57,615 nt of DNA, taken from Gammaproteobacteria bacterium. GTDB lineage: Bacteria > Pseudomonadota > Gammaproteobacteria > Burkholderiales > Gallionellaceae. The notes below the pieces were generated by a model. The model saw nothing but the letters and a program-made list of their open reading frames with translations. It was not told the DNA's origin and searched no databases. This document shows, in pieces, positions 47,736 through 57,421 of this stretch. A program made the translations under genes and the position numbers. Numbering within the stretch: position 1 is the stretch's first letter; every line of letters starts with the position of its first letter. The stretch covers positions 1 through 57,615 of the forward strand of contig JAHJNJ010000031.1 of NCBI GenBank assembly GCA_018820925.1, read 5' to 3'.

Positions 47736-50281
47736 TCTGCCTCGTCTTCCGTCTCGGCAATGCGGCTCAAACCGGCCAGCTTTTCGCCTTCGCCCATATT
47801 CATCAAGGTCACGCCCTGTGTGGCGCGGCCCATCTCGCGAATTTCGTTGACGCGGGTACGGATCAGCACGCCGCTGGTACCGATGAGCATGATCTCGTCA
47901 TCGGTATGCACCAGTGTCGCCGCCACCACCTTGCCGTTGCGCTCGGAAGTCTGGATCGCGATCATGCCCTGCGTACCGCGTCCGTGACGGGTGTATTCCG
48001 CAATCGGCGTGCGTTTGCCGTAGCCATTTTCGGTTGCGGTCAACACGGTCTGCGTCTCGTCTTCCGCCACCAGCAAGGCGATGACCTTGCCGCCCTTGGC
48101 AAGGTTCATGCCGCGCACGCCGCGCGTCACGCGCCCCATCGAGCGCACGTCGTTTTCGTCGAAGCGCACTGCCTTGCCCTCATCCGAAAACAGCATCACG
48201 TCGTGCTTGCCGTCGGTGATCGCCACACCAATGAGGAAATCGCCCTCGTCCAGATTGATGGCGATGATGCCGGCCTTGCGCGGGTTGGCGAAATCGGACA
48301 GCGGTGTCTTTTTCACAGTGCCTTCGCTGGTCGCAAAGAAGATGAACTGGTCTTCGGGGAATTCCTTCACCGGCAGGATGGCGTTGATCTTCTCGTTCTG
48401 CTCCAACGGCAACAGATTCACAATCGGCTTGCCGCGGCTGATGCGCGTGCCCTGCGGCACATCGTAAACCTTGAGCCAATAGACACGGCCGCGATTGGAG
48501 AAGCACAGGATGTAATCGTGGGTGTTGGCGATGAACAAGTTGTCGACGAAATCGTCTTCCTTGGTCGCCGTCGCCTGCTTGCCGCGCCCGCCGCGCTTCT
48601 GCGCGCGGTATTCATCCAGCTTTTGCGCCTTCATGTAGCCGCCGTGCGACATGGTCACGACCACGTCTTCCGGCGCGATCAGGTCTTCCATGCTCATGTC
48701 CTGCGTGTGGGTGATGATCTCGCTGCGGCGCTTGTCGCCGAACTGGGAACGTACCGTCACCAGTTCGTCGCCGATGATCTGGGTCACGCGCGCCGGCTTG
48801 GCCAGGATATCGAGCAGATCGGTGATCTTGTCCATCACTTCGTGGTATTCGCCGACGATCTTGTCCTGCTCCAGCCCCGTCAAGCGCTGCAAACGCAACT
48901 CGAGGATGGCTTGGGCCTGTGCGTCGGAGAGGAAATACCCTGTATCCTTCACCAAGCCAAATTCCGGCGCCAGACCTTCCGGACGTGAGGCTGAGTCCAC
49001 GCGGGAAAGCATGTCCTCGACCAGCGACGAGCGCCACGAACGCCCCATCAGCGCCCGTTTGGCATCCGGCGGCGTCGGCGCGGCCTTGATCAGCGCAATG
49101 ATCTCGTCCACATTGGACAACGCCACGGCCAGACCTTCGAGAATATGGCCGCGTTCGCGCGCCTTGCGCAGTTCGAATATGGTGCGACGGGTGATGACCT
49201 CGCGGCGGTGGCGCAGGAAGGCTTCGATGACATCCTTCAGGTTGCACAGCTTGGGCTGGCCGTCGACGATCGCGACCATGTTGATGCCGAAGCTGTCCTG
49301 CATCGGCGTGTCCTTGTACAGCTGGTTCAGGATCACTTCGGCGTTCTCGCCGCGCTTCAGTTCGATCACCGCGCGCATGCCGGACTTGTCCGACTCGTCG
49401 CGAATCTCGGAGATGCCTTCGAGACGCTTCTCGCGCACCATCTCGCCGATGCGCATCAGCAGGTTGGCCTTGTTCACCTGATAGGGCAGCTCGTCGATGA
49501 TGATGGCCTGGCGGTCGCCCTTGCCGATGTCCTCGAAATGGGTGCGCGCGCGCATCACCACGCGGCCGCGACCGGTGCGGTAGCCTTCCTTGACCCCGGC
49601 CAGGCCGTAGATGAAACCGGCGGTCGGAAAATCCGGCGCGGGCACCAGTTCGATCAGGCGCTCGATGTCCATGTCCGGCTCGCGCAGCAGCGCCAGGCAG
49701 GCGTCGATCACTTCGCTCATGTTGTGCGGCGGAATGTTGGTCGCCATGCCCACCGCGATACCGGAAGAACCGTTCACCAGCAGGTTGGGAAAGCGCGCGG
49801 GGAACACCAGCGGTTCATGCTCGGAACCGTCGTAGTTCGGCCCGAAATCGACGGTCTCCTTGTCCAGGTCGGCGAGCAGCTCGTGCGCGATCTTGGCCAT
49901 GCGGATCTCGGTGTAACGCATCGCCGCCGCGTTATCGCCGTCCACCGAACCGAAGTTACCCTGGCCGTCCACCAGCGTGTAGCGCAGTGAGAAGTCCTGC
50001 GCCATGCGCACGATGGTGTCGTACACCGCGGTATCGCCGTGCGGGTGGTATTTACCGATCACATCACCGACGATACGCGCCGACTTCTTGTAGGCCTTGT
50101 TCCAGTCATTGGACAGCTCGTGCATCGCGAACAGCACGCGCCGGTGCACCGGCTTGAGGCCGTCGCGCACATCGGGCAGCGCGCGGCCCACGATCACGCT
50201 CATGGCGTAGTCCAGATAGGACTTGCGCATCTCTTCTTCAAGGCTTACCGGCAGGGTTTCTTTGGCGAATTGTTGTTCCAT
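47726..50281 (-). CDS. gyrA: DNA gyrase subunit A
   Basis: 851 residues. Type II topoisomerase subunit that breaks and rejoins DNA. The N-terminal [29 protein letters not shown] is diagnostic; the catalytic Tyr is Y123 in [11 protein letters not shown]. The GyrA box QKRGGRGKQ at the head of the C-terminal beta-pinwheel separates it from ParC. In the quinolone-determining region [10 protein letters not shown] the position equal to E. coli Ser83 is Thr84 and the Asp is kept (D88). It is the first gene of the minus-strand block; a weak -10 TAGAAT is at 50329-50334. Confidence 0.97.
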   Translation of the reverse strand: MEQQFAKETLPVSLEEEMRKSYLDYAMSVIVGRALPDVRDGLKPVHRRVLFAMHELSNDWNKAYKKSARIVGDVIGKYHPHGDTAVYDTIVRMAQDFSLRYTLVDGQGNFGSVDGDNAAAMRYTEIRMAKIAHELLADLDKETVDFGPNYDGSEHEPLVFPARFPNLLVNGSSGIAVGMATNIPPHNMSEVIDACLALLREPDMDIERLIELVPAPDFPTAGFIYGLAGVKEGYRTGRGRVVMRARTHFEDIGKGDRQAIIIDELPYQVNKANLLMRIGEMVREKRLEGISEIRDESDKSGMRAVIELKRGENAEVILNQLYKDTPMQDSFGINMVAIVDGQPKLCNLKDVIEAFLRHRREVITRRTIFELRKARERGHILEGLAVALSNVDEIIALIKAAPTPPDAKRALMGRSWRSSLVEDMLSRVDSASRPEGLAPEFGLVKDTGYFLSDAQAQAILELRLQRLTGLEQDKIVGEYHEVMDKITDLLDILAKPARVTQIIGDELVTVRSQFGDKRRSEIITHTQDMSMEDLIAPEDVVVTMSHGGYMKAQKLDEYRAQKRGGRGKQATATKEDDFVDNLFIANTHDYILCFSNRGRVYWLKVYDVPQGTRISRGKPIVNLLPLEQNEKINAILPVKEFPEDQFIFFATSEGTVKKTPLSDFANPRKAGIIAINLDEGDFLIGVAITDGKHDVMLFSDEGKAVRFDENDVRSMGRVTRGVRGMNLAKGGKVIALLVAEDETQTVLTATENGYGKRTPIAEYTRHGRGTQGMIAIQTSERNGKVVAATLVHTDDEIMLIGTSGVLIRTRVNEIREMGRATQGVTLMNMGEGEKLAGLSRIAETEDEAEGQ

Positions 50282-50328
50282 GAGCGACCTAAATTAATGA
50301 GACGAAGAGGCAAAAAATCGAAGACGGC

Positions 50329-50334
50329 ATTCTA
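50329..50334 (-). promoter_or_regulatory. Possible -10 box of the gyrA supraoperon
   Basis: TAGAAT on the minus strand, 48 bp upstream of the gyrA ATG. No good -35 box is seen 17 bp away, so the assignment is weak. Confidence 0.35.
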
Positions 50335-50439
50335 CCACACGCCCATTGCCCGCCCACCACCCGCCGGAGCCCCTTGTTTGTTTGGCTATTGGCTGGGAGA
50401 TTTGTTAAAGTCGCCCCACTATCAAACGAGGCTAAAACC

Positions 50440-51135
50440 ATGTCCAACGCCGACCCAATCGAACTGGAAAAATTCTCCCAACTCGCCCACAAGTGGTGGG
50501 ATCCGAACAGCGAATTCAAACCCCTGCACGAGATCAATCCGCTACGTTTGGAATATATCGACCGCATTGCGCCGCTCTCCGGCAAAACTGTGCTGGACGT
50601 GGGTTGCGGGGGCGGCATTCTGGCCGAAAGCATGGCGGGACTGGGCGCCCAGGTAACGGGCATCGACCTGGCCGACAAGTCGCTGCAAGTCGCCAAACTG
50701 CACCTGCTGGAAAGCGGCCGGAAGGTCGAATACCGCAAAGTGGCCGTGGAGGAACTGGCTACCGAACGTCCCGCGCATTACGACGTGGTGTCCTGCATGG
50801 AGATGCTGGAACATGTACCCGATCCCGCCGCCGTCGTGGCGGCCTGCGCCAAGCTGGTCAAGCCGGATGGCCACGTGTTCTTCTCCACGCTCAACCGCAA
50901 CCCGAAGTCCTATCTGTTTGCCATTCTCGGCGCGGAATATGTACTGAATCTGTTGCCGCGCGGCACGCATGACTTCGCCAAATTCATCAAGCCCTCGGAA
51001 CTGGCCCAGTGGTGCCGCGATGCCGGCCTGAACGTTTCGGATATCACCGGTATGAGCTACAACCCGCTGGACAAGACCTATTCGCTCGGTCGCGATACCG
51101 GCGTCAATTACATGGTGGCCTGCCGCCGTGGTTGA
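50440..51135 (+). CDS. ubiG: Ubiquinone biosynthesis O-methyltransferase UbiG
   Basis: 231 residues from the ATG at 50440 (GAGG 9 nt upstream). SAM-dependent O-methyltransferase for two steps of ubiquinone synthesis. [29 protein letters not shown] is the UbiG N-terminus; the SAM motif is [16 protein letters not shown]. Then [10 protein letters not shown] and [16 protein letters not shown] follow. It is divergent from gyrA, as in many proteobacteria, and overlaps gph by 8 nt. Confidence 0.95.
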   Translation: MSNADPIELEKFSQLAHKWWDPNSEFKPLHEINPLRLEYIDRIAPLSGKTVLDVGCGGGILAESMAGLGAQVTGIDLADKSLQVAKLHLLESGRKVEYRKVAVEELATERPAHYDVVSCMEMLEHVPDPAAVVAACAKLVKPDGHVFFSTLNRNPKSYLFAILGAEYVLNLLPRGTHDFAKFIKPSELAQWCRDAGLNVSDITGMSYNPLDKTYSLGRDTGVNYMVACRRG

Positions 51136-51781
51136 GGCCGTCCTCTTCGATCTCGACGGCACGTTTGCCGACACCGCACCCGACCTTGGCGCGGCACTCA
51201 ACCATGTGCGCGCGTTGCACGACCTGCCGCCGTTGCCCCTGGATATCCTCCGGCCGCAGGCTTCGCATGGCTCGCAGGGACTGCTCAAACTGGGCATGAA
51301 CATCGAACCGGGGGCCGCGAAATACGACGAAATTCGCGATGCCTTCCTGCAACATTACGAGGAACATATTTGTGACCGCACCGTGCTGTTTCCAAGCATG
51401 GCGGCACTGGTTTCCGAACTGGAACGAAGCGACCTGCCCTGGGGTATCGTCACCAACAAGCCGCACCGCTATACCGTACCGTTGATGGTGAAACTCGGTT
51501 ATGCCAAACGGGCCGCCTGCCTGGTCAGCGGCGATACCTGCGAACATTCCAAACCGCACCCGATGCCGCTGCTGCATGCGGCCGAATTGATGGGCGTTAC
51601 CCCGGAAAACTGTCTCTATCTGGGCGACGATCTGCGCGATATGGAGGCGGCACATGCGGCGGGAATGAGAGGCATCATCGCGGCCTACGGCTATATCGAT
51701 CCGGAAGCCGACCTCGATTCCTGGCCTTCCGTCGGTAGCGTGCCCACCCCTTTTGCTTTACTGCGTTACATCCAGAGCTGA
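51128..51781 (+). CDS. gph: Phosphoglycolate phosphatase (HAD family)
   Basis: 217 residues from a GTG at 51128. HAD motifs: [13 protein letters not shown] (nucleophile Asp; the usual Leu-Val after GT is Phe-Ala), GIVTNKP with Thr, Lys in HSKPHP, and [17 protein letters not shown] with the metal-binding Asp pair. It clears 2-phosphoglycolate produced in DNA repair or photorespiration-like side reactions. The ubiG-gph pair is standard in proteobacteria. Confidence 0.9.
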   Translation: MVEAVLFDLDGTFADTAPDLGAALNHVRALHDLPPLPLDILRPQASHGSQGLLKLGMNIEPGAAKYDEIRDAFLQHYEEHICDRTVLFPSMAALVSELERSDLPWGIVTNKPHRYTVPLMVKLGYAKRAACLVSGDTCEHSKPHPMPLLHAAELMGVTPENCLYLGDDLRDMEAAHAAGMRGIIAAYGYIDPEADLDSWPSVGSVPTPFALLRYIQS

Positions 51782-51826
51782 ACGGCGGTATGATGCCCAC
51801 ATAACAAAAATGGTGGGCTGAGGAGC

Positions 51827-53209
51827 ATGGAAGAAGTACCCAAAGGGAAAAACACTCCCGACAATTCGTCTCAGGGCAGCATTCAGGAGATACTGCACAA
51901 GGTCATCATCGCCCATCAACAGGCACTGGCTTTGCTGCAGCAGACCGAGACGGCGTACGGCCGCTTGGTGCCGCACCAACTACTCAACCTGCTCGAAGCC
52001 AAAAGCATCGTGGACGTGAAGCTCGGCGACCAGGTCGAGCGCAAGATGACCATCATGTTTACGGACATCCGCGATTTCACCCCGCTGTCCGAATCCATGA
52101 CCCCCGCCGAAAACTTCGAATTCATCAATTCCTACCTCAGCCAGATGGAGCCGGTCATCAGCCGCCATCGCGGCATCATCGACAAATACATCGGCGACGC
52201 CATCATGGCGCTGTTCGAGCACGGCGCGGACGATGCCGTGAGCGGCGCCATCGCCATGCTGGAACGGCTGAGCTATTACAACGCCGGACGCGTTCGGGCG
52301 GGTTATACCCCGGTCAACATCGGTATCGGCCTGAACACCGGCATGGTCATGATCGGCACCGTGGGCGGGATCAACCGCATGGACAGCACGGTGATCGGCG
52401 ATGCGGTCAACCTGACCGCACGTCTGGAAGAAGCCACCAAAACGTATCACGCGCCGCTCATCATCAGTCAAAACACCTTGTACGACCTGCCCGATCAGGG
52501 CAAATACGACATCCGTTTCCTGGATCGAATTCGCGTAAAGGGCAAGTCGCAGCCGCTTTCCATTTATGAGGTCTTCGACAACAACGCCGACGAGTTGCGC
52601 ATCAGCAAGCGGGAAAGCCTGGCGCTTTTCGAAAGGGCAGTCGCCTATTACCACATGAAGGACATCGCCAAAGCCATTCCGCTGTTCAAACAGTGCATCG
52701 ATATTTCGACCGACGACTTTCCGTCGCTGATCTATCTGGAGCGCTGCTACGAATATCAGGCCACCGGCCAGCATCTGGGTACCGGAGAGTTGCAGGGCGA
52801 ACTGGTGTGGAAAGAAGAGCAACACACGGGCATAGCGGAAATCGACGAAGCCCACCGGAAATTAATGGAACGCATCAACATACTTACCGCACAAATCGAC
52901 CGTGATGAATGCGGCAATTTTGCCGACATCTTCACCTTTCTCTCGCTGCACAACCGGCAGCTGTTTCCTGCCGAAGAAGAAATGATGCGCGAGCACAAAT
53001 ATCCCTTCGCCGAAGTCCACGCTCAGGAACACAAACGTTTCATCCAGAATCTGGATGAACTGGAAAAGAAGGCCAGAAACAGCGCGGAAGATCCGCGTTA
53101 CTTGGCCTATTGCACCGATTTGCTGCTGCTTGACTGGTTTGCTTCCCACGCCACCAAGGCCGACCGCCACTTTGCCCGCTTTATGCTCGGCAGCAACAGG
53201 AAAAGGTAA
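51827..53209 (+). CDS. Class III nucleotide cyclase fused to a hemerythrin domain
   Basis: 460 residues, soluble. Residues about 70-250 are a class III cyclase: metal Asp D80 (MFTDIRDF) and D124 (KYIGDAIMALF), substrate Lys120, D186, and the VN-x3-R pair N195/R199 in GDAVNLTARLE, so the catalytic set is complete and ATP is the likely substrate. Residues about 262-305 look like a TPR-like helical pair. Residues about 325-455 are a bacteriohemerythrin: H343, E383, H398, H402, H441 and D446 are ligands, but the ligand His expected in HFxxEE is Leu379 (LFPAEE). An iron/oxygen-regulated cyclase is the likely idea, with an altered iron site. A GAGGAG ribosome site precedes the ATG. Confidence 0.82.
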   Translation: MEEVPKGKNTPDNSSQGSIQEILHKVIIAHQQALALLQQTETAYGRLVPHQLLNLLEAKSIVDVKLGDQVERKMTIMFTDIRDFTPLSESMTPAENFEFINSYLSQMEPVISRHRGIIDKYIGDAIMALFEHGADDAVSGAIAMLERLSYYNAGRVRAGYTPVNIGIGLNTGMVMIGTVGGINRMDSTVIGDAVNLTARLEEATKTYHAPLIISQNTLYDLPDQGKYDIRFLDRIRVKGKSQPLSIYEVFDNNADELRISKRESLALFERAVAYYHMKDIAKAIPLFKQCIDISTDDFPSLIYLERCYEYQATGQHLGTGELQGELVWKEEQHTGIAEIDEAHRKLMERINILTAQIDRDECGNFADIFTFLSLHNRQLFPAEEEMMREHKYPFAEVHAQEHKRFIQNLDELEKKARNSAEDPRYLAYCTDLLLLDWFASHATKADRHFARFMLGSNRKR

Positions 53210-53220
53210 AGTAAAGCTGA

Positions 53221-53226
53221 TATAAT
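53221..53226 (+). promoter_or_regulatory. -10 box of the tmRNA gene
   Basis: A perfect TATAAT 26 bp before the mature tmRNA 5' end. The -35 region is poor. It overlaps the end of the preceding gene's 3' flank (stop at 53207-53209). Confidence 0.55.
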
Positions 53227-53252
53227 TAGTATTGTTAGTAGCAAACCGAACC

Positions 53253-53621
53253 GGGGGCGACCTGGCTTCGACGTGGGTTACAAAGCAGCGCAGGGCATAC
53301 CGAGGACCCGCCACCTCGTAAATCAGCTGGAAAACCAATAGTCGCAAACGACGAAAAGTACGCTCTAGCCGCTTAACCGGTTAGACCTCACACCCCGCTG
53401 TCCGTGGAGGGGCTCAAGGCCGCAAGGCCGCGATGAGTGAGGTCATTTACACGGAATCGTGTTGTGCAGGGTTACTTTGCACCGCATTAAATTTAGGTGA
53501 CTCGTCCTGTAGCAGCCTGTCGGTTGGCGTCTGCCGGATAAAATTAAACAACCTGACTAAGTATGTAGAACTGCCTGTAGAGGGCTTGCGGACGCGGGTT
53601 CAATTCCCGCCGCCTCCACCA
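53253..53621 (+). ncRNA. ssrA: tmRNA (ssrA)
   Basis: 369 nt. The 5' end GGGGGCGACCTGGCTTCGAC and the 3' end CGCCTCCACCA form the tRNA-Ala-like acceptor (7 bp, one G-U). The mRNA-like part reads GCA AAC GAC GAA AAG TAC GCT CTA GCC GCT TAA at 53344-53376, encoding the tag ANDEKYALAA. The T-arm is CGGGTTCAATTCCCG. tmRNA with SmpB rescues stalled ribosomes and tags the product for proteolysis. Confidence 0.97.
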
Positions 53622-53663
53622 ACAAACAAAAACGGCACCCTTGTGGTGTCGTTTTTGTTTGTT
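53621..53663 (+). terminator. tmRNA terminator
   Basis: AACAAACAAAAACGGCACC (53621-53639) pairs with GGTGTCGTTTTTGTTTGTT (53645-53663) with one G-U; a 19-bp stem starting on the last base of the tmRNA. Confidence 0.85.
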
Positions 53664-53938
53664 GCGTAGAGATTGCACGGGAATTGAATCTGCGTCCGGT
53701 ACGGACGCGGGGCGGAGGGCGTAAAGCAAACAGCACCTGCGTGCTGTTTGTAGCCCGGAGCGGCATTCGCATGCAGGCGAATGCGCGGCCTGCAAGGCCA
53801 ATTCCCGCCTCCACAATCCATAGTCAGAACAATCATTGTTGTTTGCCCTGCCCAATTCAAAGTGTGCATTACTGCAACTTTATTGAAGCCCCCGCCCGAT
53901 AACGGTATAGTCATCGAAATTCCCTCCCAGACAAGAAT
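53664..53938. other. Non-coding stretch with three hairpins and pieces of the tmRNA 3' end
   Basis: No recognisable gene in about 275 bp. It holds an inverted copy of the tmRNA T-arm (53678-53698 against 53589-53609, two mismatches), a partial direct copy (CAATTCCCGCCTCCACA around 53799-53815), and stems GCGTCCG/CGGACGC (53692-53708), CAAACAGCAC/GTGCTGTTTG (53727-53750) and GCATTCGC/GCGAATGC (53763-53784). ssrA 3' ends are common phage/island attachment sites, so these may be scars of an excised element (inference). Confidence 0.55.
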
Positions 53939-55723
53939 ATGGCTGCTCAAGATGCTCCGGAACACAAGCTGAAACTGGCCGAATTGCTGGACCTGCTGGT
54001 CGCGGACGGCATTGTCGGCAAGGAAGAGGCCGACGATCTCGTCGCCGAGCACCGCCTGCGCCGCCATGACGACCATCCGTTGATTGTCATCGCGGGAAAG
54101 AGCTGGAAATCCAAAGTCGCGCCCTACCGCATCCAGACGCTGGATGTGCTGACCGAATGGCTGGCGAAACAGGTCGGCATGGAATATTTCCACATCGACC
54201 CCCTGAAAATCGATTTTTCCAACCTGGTCGATCTGATGTCGATCGATTATGCGAACCGCTTTGCCATCATGCCGCTGCGCATCGAGGGCAACGAACTCGT
54301 GGTTGCGACTTCGGAGCCGTTCCTGCGCGAATGGGAAAGCACCCTCAAGCACACCTCGCGCAAAAATATTCGCCGCGTATTGTCCTCGCCGGCCGACATC
54401 AAGCGCTATCTGGTCGAGTTCTACAATCTTGCGCGCTCGGTCAAGAGCGCGACCAAGGTGAAGATGGATGCCGGCAACATTGCCTCATTCGAGCAGTTGG
54501 TCGAGATGGGCAAAACCGACAAGCAGTTCGACGCCAACGATCAGCACATCGTGCACATTGTGGATTGGCTGTGGCAATACGCGTTCGACCAGCGCGCGTC
54601 GGATATCCACATTGAGCCGCGCCGCGAAATGGGTCTGGTACGTTTCCGTATCGACGGCGTATTGCATCAGGTGCATCAATTGCCGATGTCGGTGATCACC
54701 GCGATGACCAGCCGCATCAAACTGCTGGGCCGCATGGACTTGATGGAAAAACGCCGCCCGCAGGACGGCCGCATCAAGACCCGTACCGAAGAAGGCCAGG
54801 AGATCGAGCTGCGTCTTTCCACCCTGCCTACAGCTTTCGGCGAAAAACTGGTGATGCGCATCTTCGACCCGGAAGTGCTGGTGCGCGATTTTTCCGAGCT
54901 GGGGTTTTCCGAAGATGACCGCAAGCGCTGGGACATGATGACCTCCAAGCCCAACGGCATCATTCTCGTGACCGGCCCCACCGGTTCCGGCAAAACCACC
55001 ACGTTGTATTCCACACTCAAGAGCCTGGCCACGCCGGAAGTGAACGTGTGCACGCTGGAAGACCCCATCGAGATGGTGGAACCCGCGTTCAACCAGATGC
55101 AAATCCAGCAGGGGCTAGACCTGAGTTTCGCCGACGGCGTGCGCGCGCTGATGCGGCAAGATCCGGACATCATCATGGTGGGCGAAATACGCGATCTGGA
55201 AACCGCCGAAATGGCAATCCAGGCCGCCCTCACCGGCCACCTGGTGCTCTCCACGCTGCACACCAACGACGCGCCTTCCGCCATCACGCGCCTGCTCGAT
55301 CTGGGTGTGCCGTACTACATGATCAATGCCACGCTGCTCGGCATCATGGCACAGCGTCTGGTGCGCACACTGTGCCCGCACTGCAAGAAACCGACCCCCA
55401 TCCGGGAAGACGACATCGAACTGTGGAACGGTCTGGTCTCACCCTGGAAAGCGACACGCCCGACGCAGTTGCAACGCCCGCAGGGTTGTCTGGAATGCCG
55501 CATGACCGGCTATTCCGGCCGCATCGGCATTTACGAGATCCTGCTCATGTCGCCGGAACTGCGCAAAATCATCAGTACCGAAACCGACATCGCCGCGCTG
55601 CGCGAACAGGCCAACCGGGAAGGCATGAAACCGCTGCGCATTTCCGGCGCACTCAAGGTCGCCGCCGGACAGACCACACTGGATGAAGTACTGAAGACTT
55701 CGCCCCCGCCCGAACAAAAATAA
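53939..55723 (+). CDS. GspE/PulE-type secretion or pilus ATPase
   Basis: 594 residues. Order: N-terminal GspE-like helical domain (about 10-170), linker, then the ATPase with Walker A GPTGSGKTTTLYSTL (346-360), Asp box VCTLEDPIE, Walker B DPDIIMVGEIRDLETAE and His box LSTLHTND. A zinc tetracysteine element (CPHC ... CLEC, about 479-520) is followed by TGYSGRIGIYEILL. Such ATPases drive type II secretion or type IV pilus assembly. No gsp, pil or other partner genes lie in the window, so it is an orphan here; whether it serves a system elsewhere is unknown. It starts after the tmRNA region. Confidence 0.85.
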   Translation: MAAQDAPEHKLKLAELLDLLVADGIVGKEEADDLVAEHRLRRHDDHPLIVIAGKSWKSKVAPYRIQTLDVLTEWLAKQVGMEYFHIDPLKIDFSNLVDLMSIDYANRFAIMPLRIEGNELVVATSEPFLREWESTLKHTSRKNIRRVLSSPADIKRYLVEFYNLARSVKSATKVKMDAGNIASFEQLVEMGKTDKQFDANDQHIVHIVDWLWQYAFDQRASDIHIEPRREMGLVRFRIDGVLHQVHQLPMSVITAMTSRIKLLGRMDLMEKRRPQDGRIKTRTEEGQEIELRLSTLPTAFGEKLVMRIFDPEVLVRDFSELGFSEDDRKRWDMMTSKPNGIILVTGPTGSGKTTTLYSTLKSLATPEVNVCTLEDPIEMVEPAFNQMQIQQGLDLSFADGVRALMRQDPDIIMVGEIRDLETAEMAIQAALTGHLVLSTLHTNDAPSAITRLLDLGVPYYMINATLLGIMAQRLVRTLCPHCKKPTPIREDDIELWNGLVSPWKATRPTQLQRPQGCLECRMTGYSGRIGIYEILLMSPELRKIISTETDIAALREQANREGMKPLRISGALKVAAGQTTLDEVLKTSPPPEQK

Positions 55724-55752
55724 TTTTGCCCTATCATTTAACTGGAACCAAC

Positions 55753-56655
55753 ATGACTCTCACCGATCTCAACCAGCGTTTCGCTATCGGCAACCATGTG
55801 CAGTTCAAGGAAATCACCGACGGTATGATCATTGCCGAAGTCGCCAACCAGCATGCCATCGCCAACATCGCGCTGCAGGGCGCGCACATCGCCACCTTCC
55901 AGCCGCGCGGCGAAGAACCGGTAATCTGGCTCTCGCCCCACGCCAAATTCGCGCAGGGCAAATCCATACGCGGCGGCGTACCGGTCTGCTGGCCGTGGTT
56001 CGGTCCACACAAAACAGACAGCAAACTGCCCGGTCACGGCTTTGCACGCACGGTGCCGTGGGAAGTTTTTGAAACAAAAGCATTGCCGGACGGTTCGACT
56101 TTCCTGCGCTTCGGCCTGATCGAAAGCGGTGTCACCCGCGCCCAATGGCCGCACCCGTCCACGGTGCAATTGGAAGTGACAGTAGGCAGAGCGTTGCGTG
56201 TGGAACTGGTCACACATAACGCGGGTGGCGCAGCATTCGAACTCGGCGAAGCCCTGCATACCTACTTCCAGATCAGCGATGTCGCGAAAACAACTATCCG
56301 CGGGCTGGACAACTGCGCCTATCTGGACAAGGTGCAGGATTTCGCACGCTTCACCCAGCAGGACGGCATCGTCATCGACAGCGAGGTGGATCGCGTGTAC
56401 ATCAATACTGCGGCGGACTGCGTAATCGAGGATAAGGGCCTGAAACGCGCCATCCGCATTGCCAAACAAGGCAGTATGTCCACCGTGGTATGGAACCCGT
56501 GGACTGAGAAAGCCGACAAGATGGGCGACTTCGGCGAAGAAGGCCATCGCGGCATGGTGTGCGTGGAAAGCGGCAACATGATGGACAACGTTGTCGTGCT
56601 GGCGCCGGGCGAGATGCACAAACTGGTGGCGGTGTATAGCGTGGAGAAACTATAG
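55753..56655 (+). CDS. D-hexose-6-phosphate mutarotase (aldose-1-epimerase family)
   Basis: 300 residues from the ATG at 55753 (TGGAACC upstream). YeaD-type aldose-1-epimerase fold: GAHIATFQPRGEEPVIWLSPHAKF, the substrate loop IRGGVPVCWPWFGPH, HGFARTVPWE with its catalytic His, and GEALHTYFQISD; the end carries EEGHRGMVCVESGN with the catalytic Glu. It interconverts alpha and beta forms of glucose 6-phosphate or related sugars. It follows the GspE-like gene by 29 bp. Confidence 0.85.
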   Translation: MTLTDLNQRFAIGNHVQFKEITDGMIIAEVANQHAIANIALQGAHIATFQPRGEEPVIWLSPHAKFAQGKSIRGGVPVCWPWFGPHKTDSKLPGHGFARTVPWEVFETKALPDGSTFLRFGLIESGVTRAQWPHPSTVQLEVTVGRALRVELVTHNAGGAAFELGEALHTYFQISDVAKTTIRGLDNCAYLDKVQDFARFTQQDGIVIDSEVDRVYINTAADCVIEDKGLKRAIRIAKQGSMSTVVWNPWTEKADKMGDFGEEGHRGMVCVESGNMMDNVVVLAPGEMHKLVAVYSVEKL

Positions 56656-56661
56656 CTCAAC

Positions 56662-56774
56662 CGTCATTCCGGCGGAGGCCGGAATCCAGTCGGACTAACC
56701 ATCCCGCGATGCGGGGCAAAACCTAACTGCATTATGATAAATACATCTGGATTCCGGCCTCCGCCGGAATGACG
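56662..56774. repeat. 28-bp perfect inverted repeat element
   Basis: CGTCATTCCGGCGGAGGCCG... (56662-56689) and its exact complement (56747-56774) enclose 57 bp. This is the common CGTCATTCCGGC...GGAATCCAG palindrome found between genes in many bacteria (general knowledge); here it sits right after the mutarotase stop. Confidence 0.7.
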
Positions 56775-56780
56775 AAAGTA

Positions 56781-56806
56781 AAAGAGCCGCTTCGCAGCGG
56801 CTCTTT
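56781..56806 (-). terminator. Terminator of efp
   Basis: AAAGAGCCGC/GCGGCTCTTT form a 10-bp stem with a 6-nt loop; both strands end in T runs, so it may serve efp and the mutarotase gene. Confidence 0.8.
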
Positions 56807-56829
56807 CTTATTGCATAACCAAACCAGAC

Positions 56830-57387
56830 TCAGTTCGCGCGTTTCTTGAACTCGTTGGTGCGGGTGTCGATTTCGATCTTGTCGCCGATCTCGATGAATG
56901 CCGATACGGGCAACTCAAAACCGGTGTTGAGTTTGGCTGGCTTCATCACCTTGCCGGAAGTATCGCCGCGTACAGCCGGTTCGGTATAGATTACTTCGCG
57001 CACGATGGTATTGGGCAATTCTACCGAGATTGCTTTCTCGTTGTAGAACACCACTTCGCAGGGCATACCGTCCTCGATATAGTTCAGCGAGTCGCCCATG
57101 CATTCGGCTTCGATCTCGTACTGGTTATATTCGCCATCCATGAACACATACATCGGATCGGCAAAATAGGAGTAGGTGACTTCCTTGCGATCCAGAATAA
57201 TCTGGTCAAACTTGTCGTCAGCCGCGTACACCGTTTCCTTGGCGGAATCAGTCAGCAGGTTCTTCATTTTCATTTTGACCACGGAACCGTTACGGCCGGA
57301 GCGGCTGTATTCGGCCTTCAGTATCACCATCGGCTCGCCGCCCACGTTGATCACGTTGCCGGCGCGGAGTTCTTGTGCTGTTTTCAT
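56830..57387 (-). CDS. efp: Elongation factor P (EarP-modified type)
   Basis: 185 residues. Three OB-like domains; [31 protein letters not shown] starts the KOW-like domain and the tip loop is SGRNG with Arg32, the residue rhamnosylated by EarP. EF-P relieves ribosome stalling at polyproline. The presence of Arg32, not Lys, predicts EarP rather than EpmA, and an earP fragment does lie just upstream. Confidence 0.96.
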   Translation of the reverse strand: MKTAQELRAGNVINVGGEPMVILKAEYSRSGRNGSVVKMKMKNLLTDSAKETVYAADDKFDQIILDRKEVTYSYFADPMYVFMDGEYNQYEIEAECMGDSLNYIEDGMPCEVVFYNEKAISVELPNTIVREVIYTEPAVRGDTSGKVMKPAKLNTGFELPVSAFIEIGDKIEIDTRTNEFKKRAN

Positions 57388-57421
57388 GTTTTACTGCCCT
57401 TCAAAAATCAAGGCGCGGATT

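Noticed and set aside
46625-48988. Long plus-strand open frame opposite serC and gyrA
   Set aside because: Antisense shadow; both genes on the other strand are certain.
53433-53669. Open frame inside the tmRNA
   Set aside because: The region is tmRNA, with its tag frame, acceptor stem and terminator all identified.
53678-53784. Repeated hairpins as a possible CRISPR array
   Set aside because: The arms differ from one another and spacing is irregular; no constant repeat.
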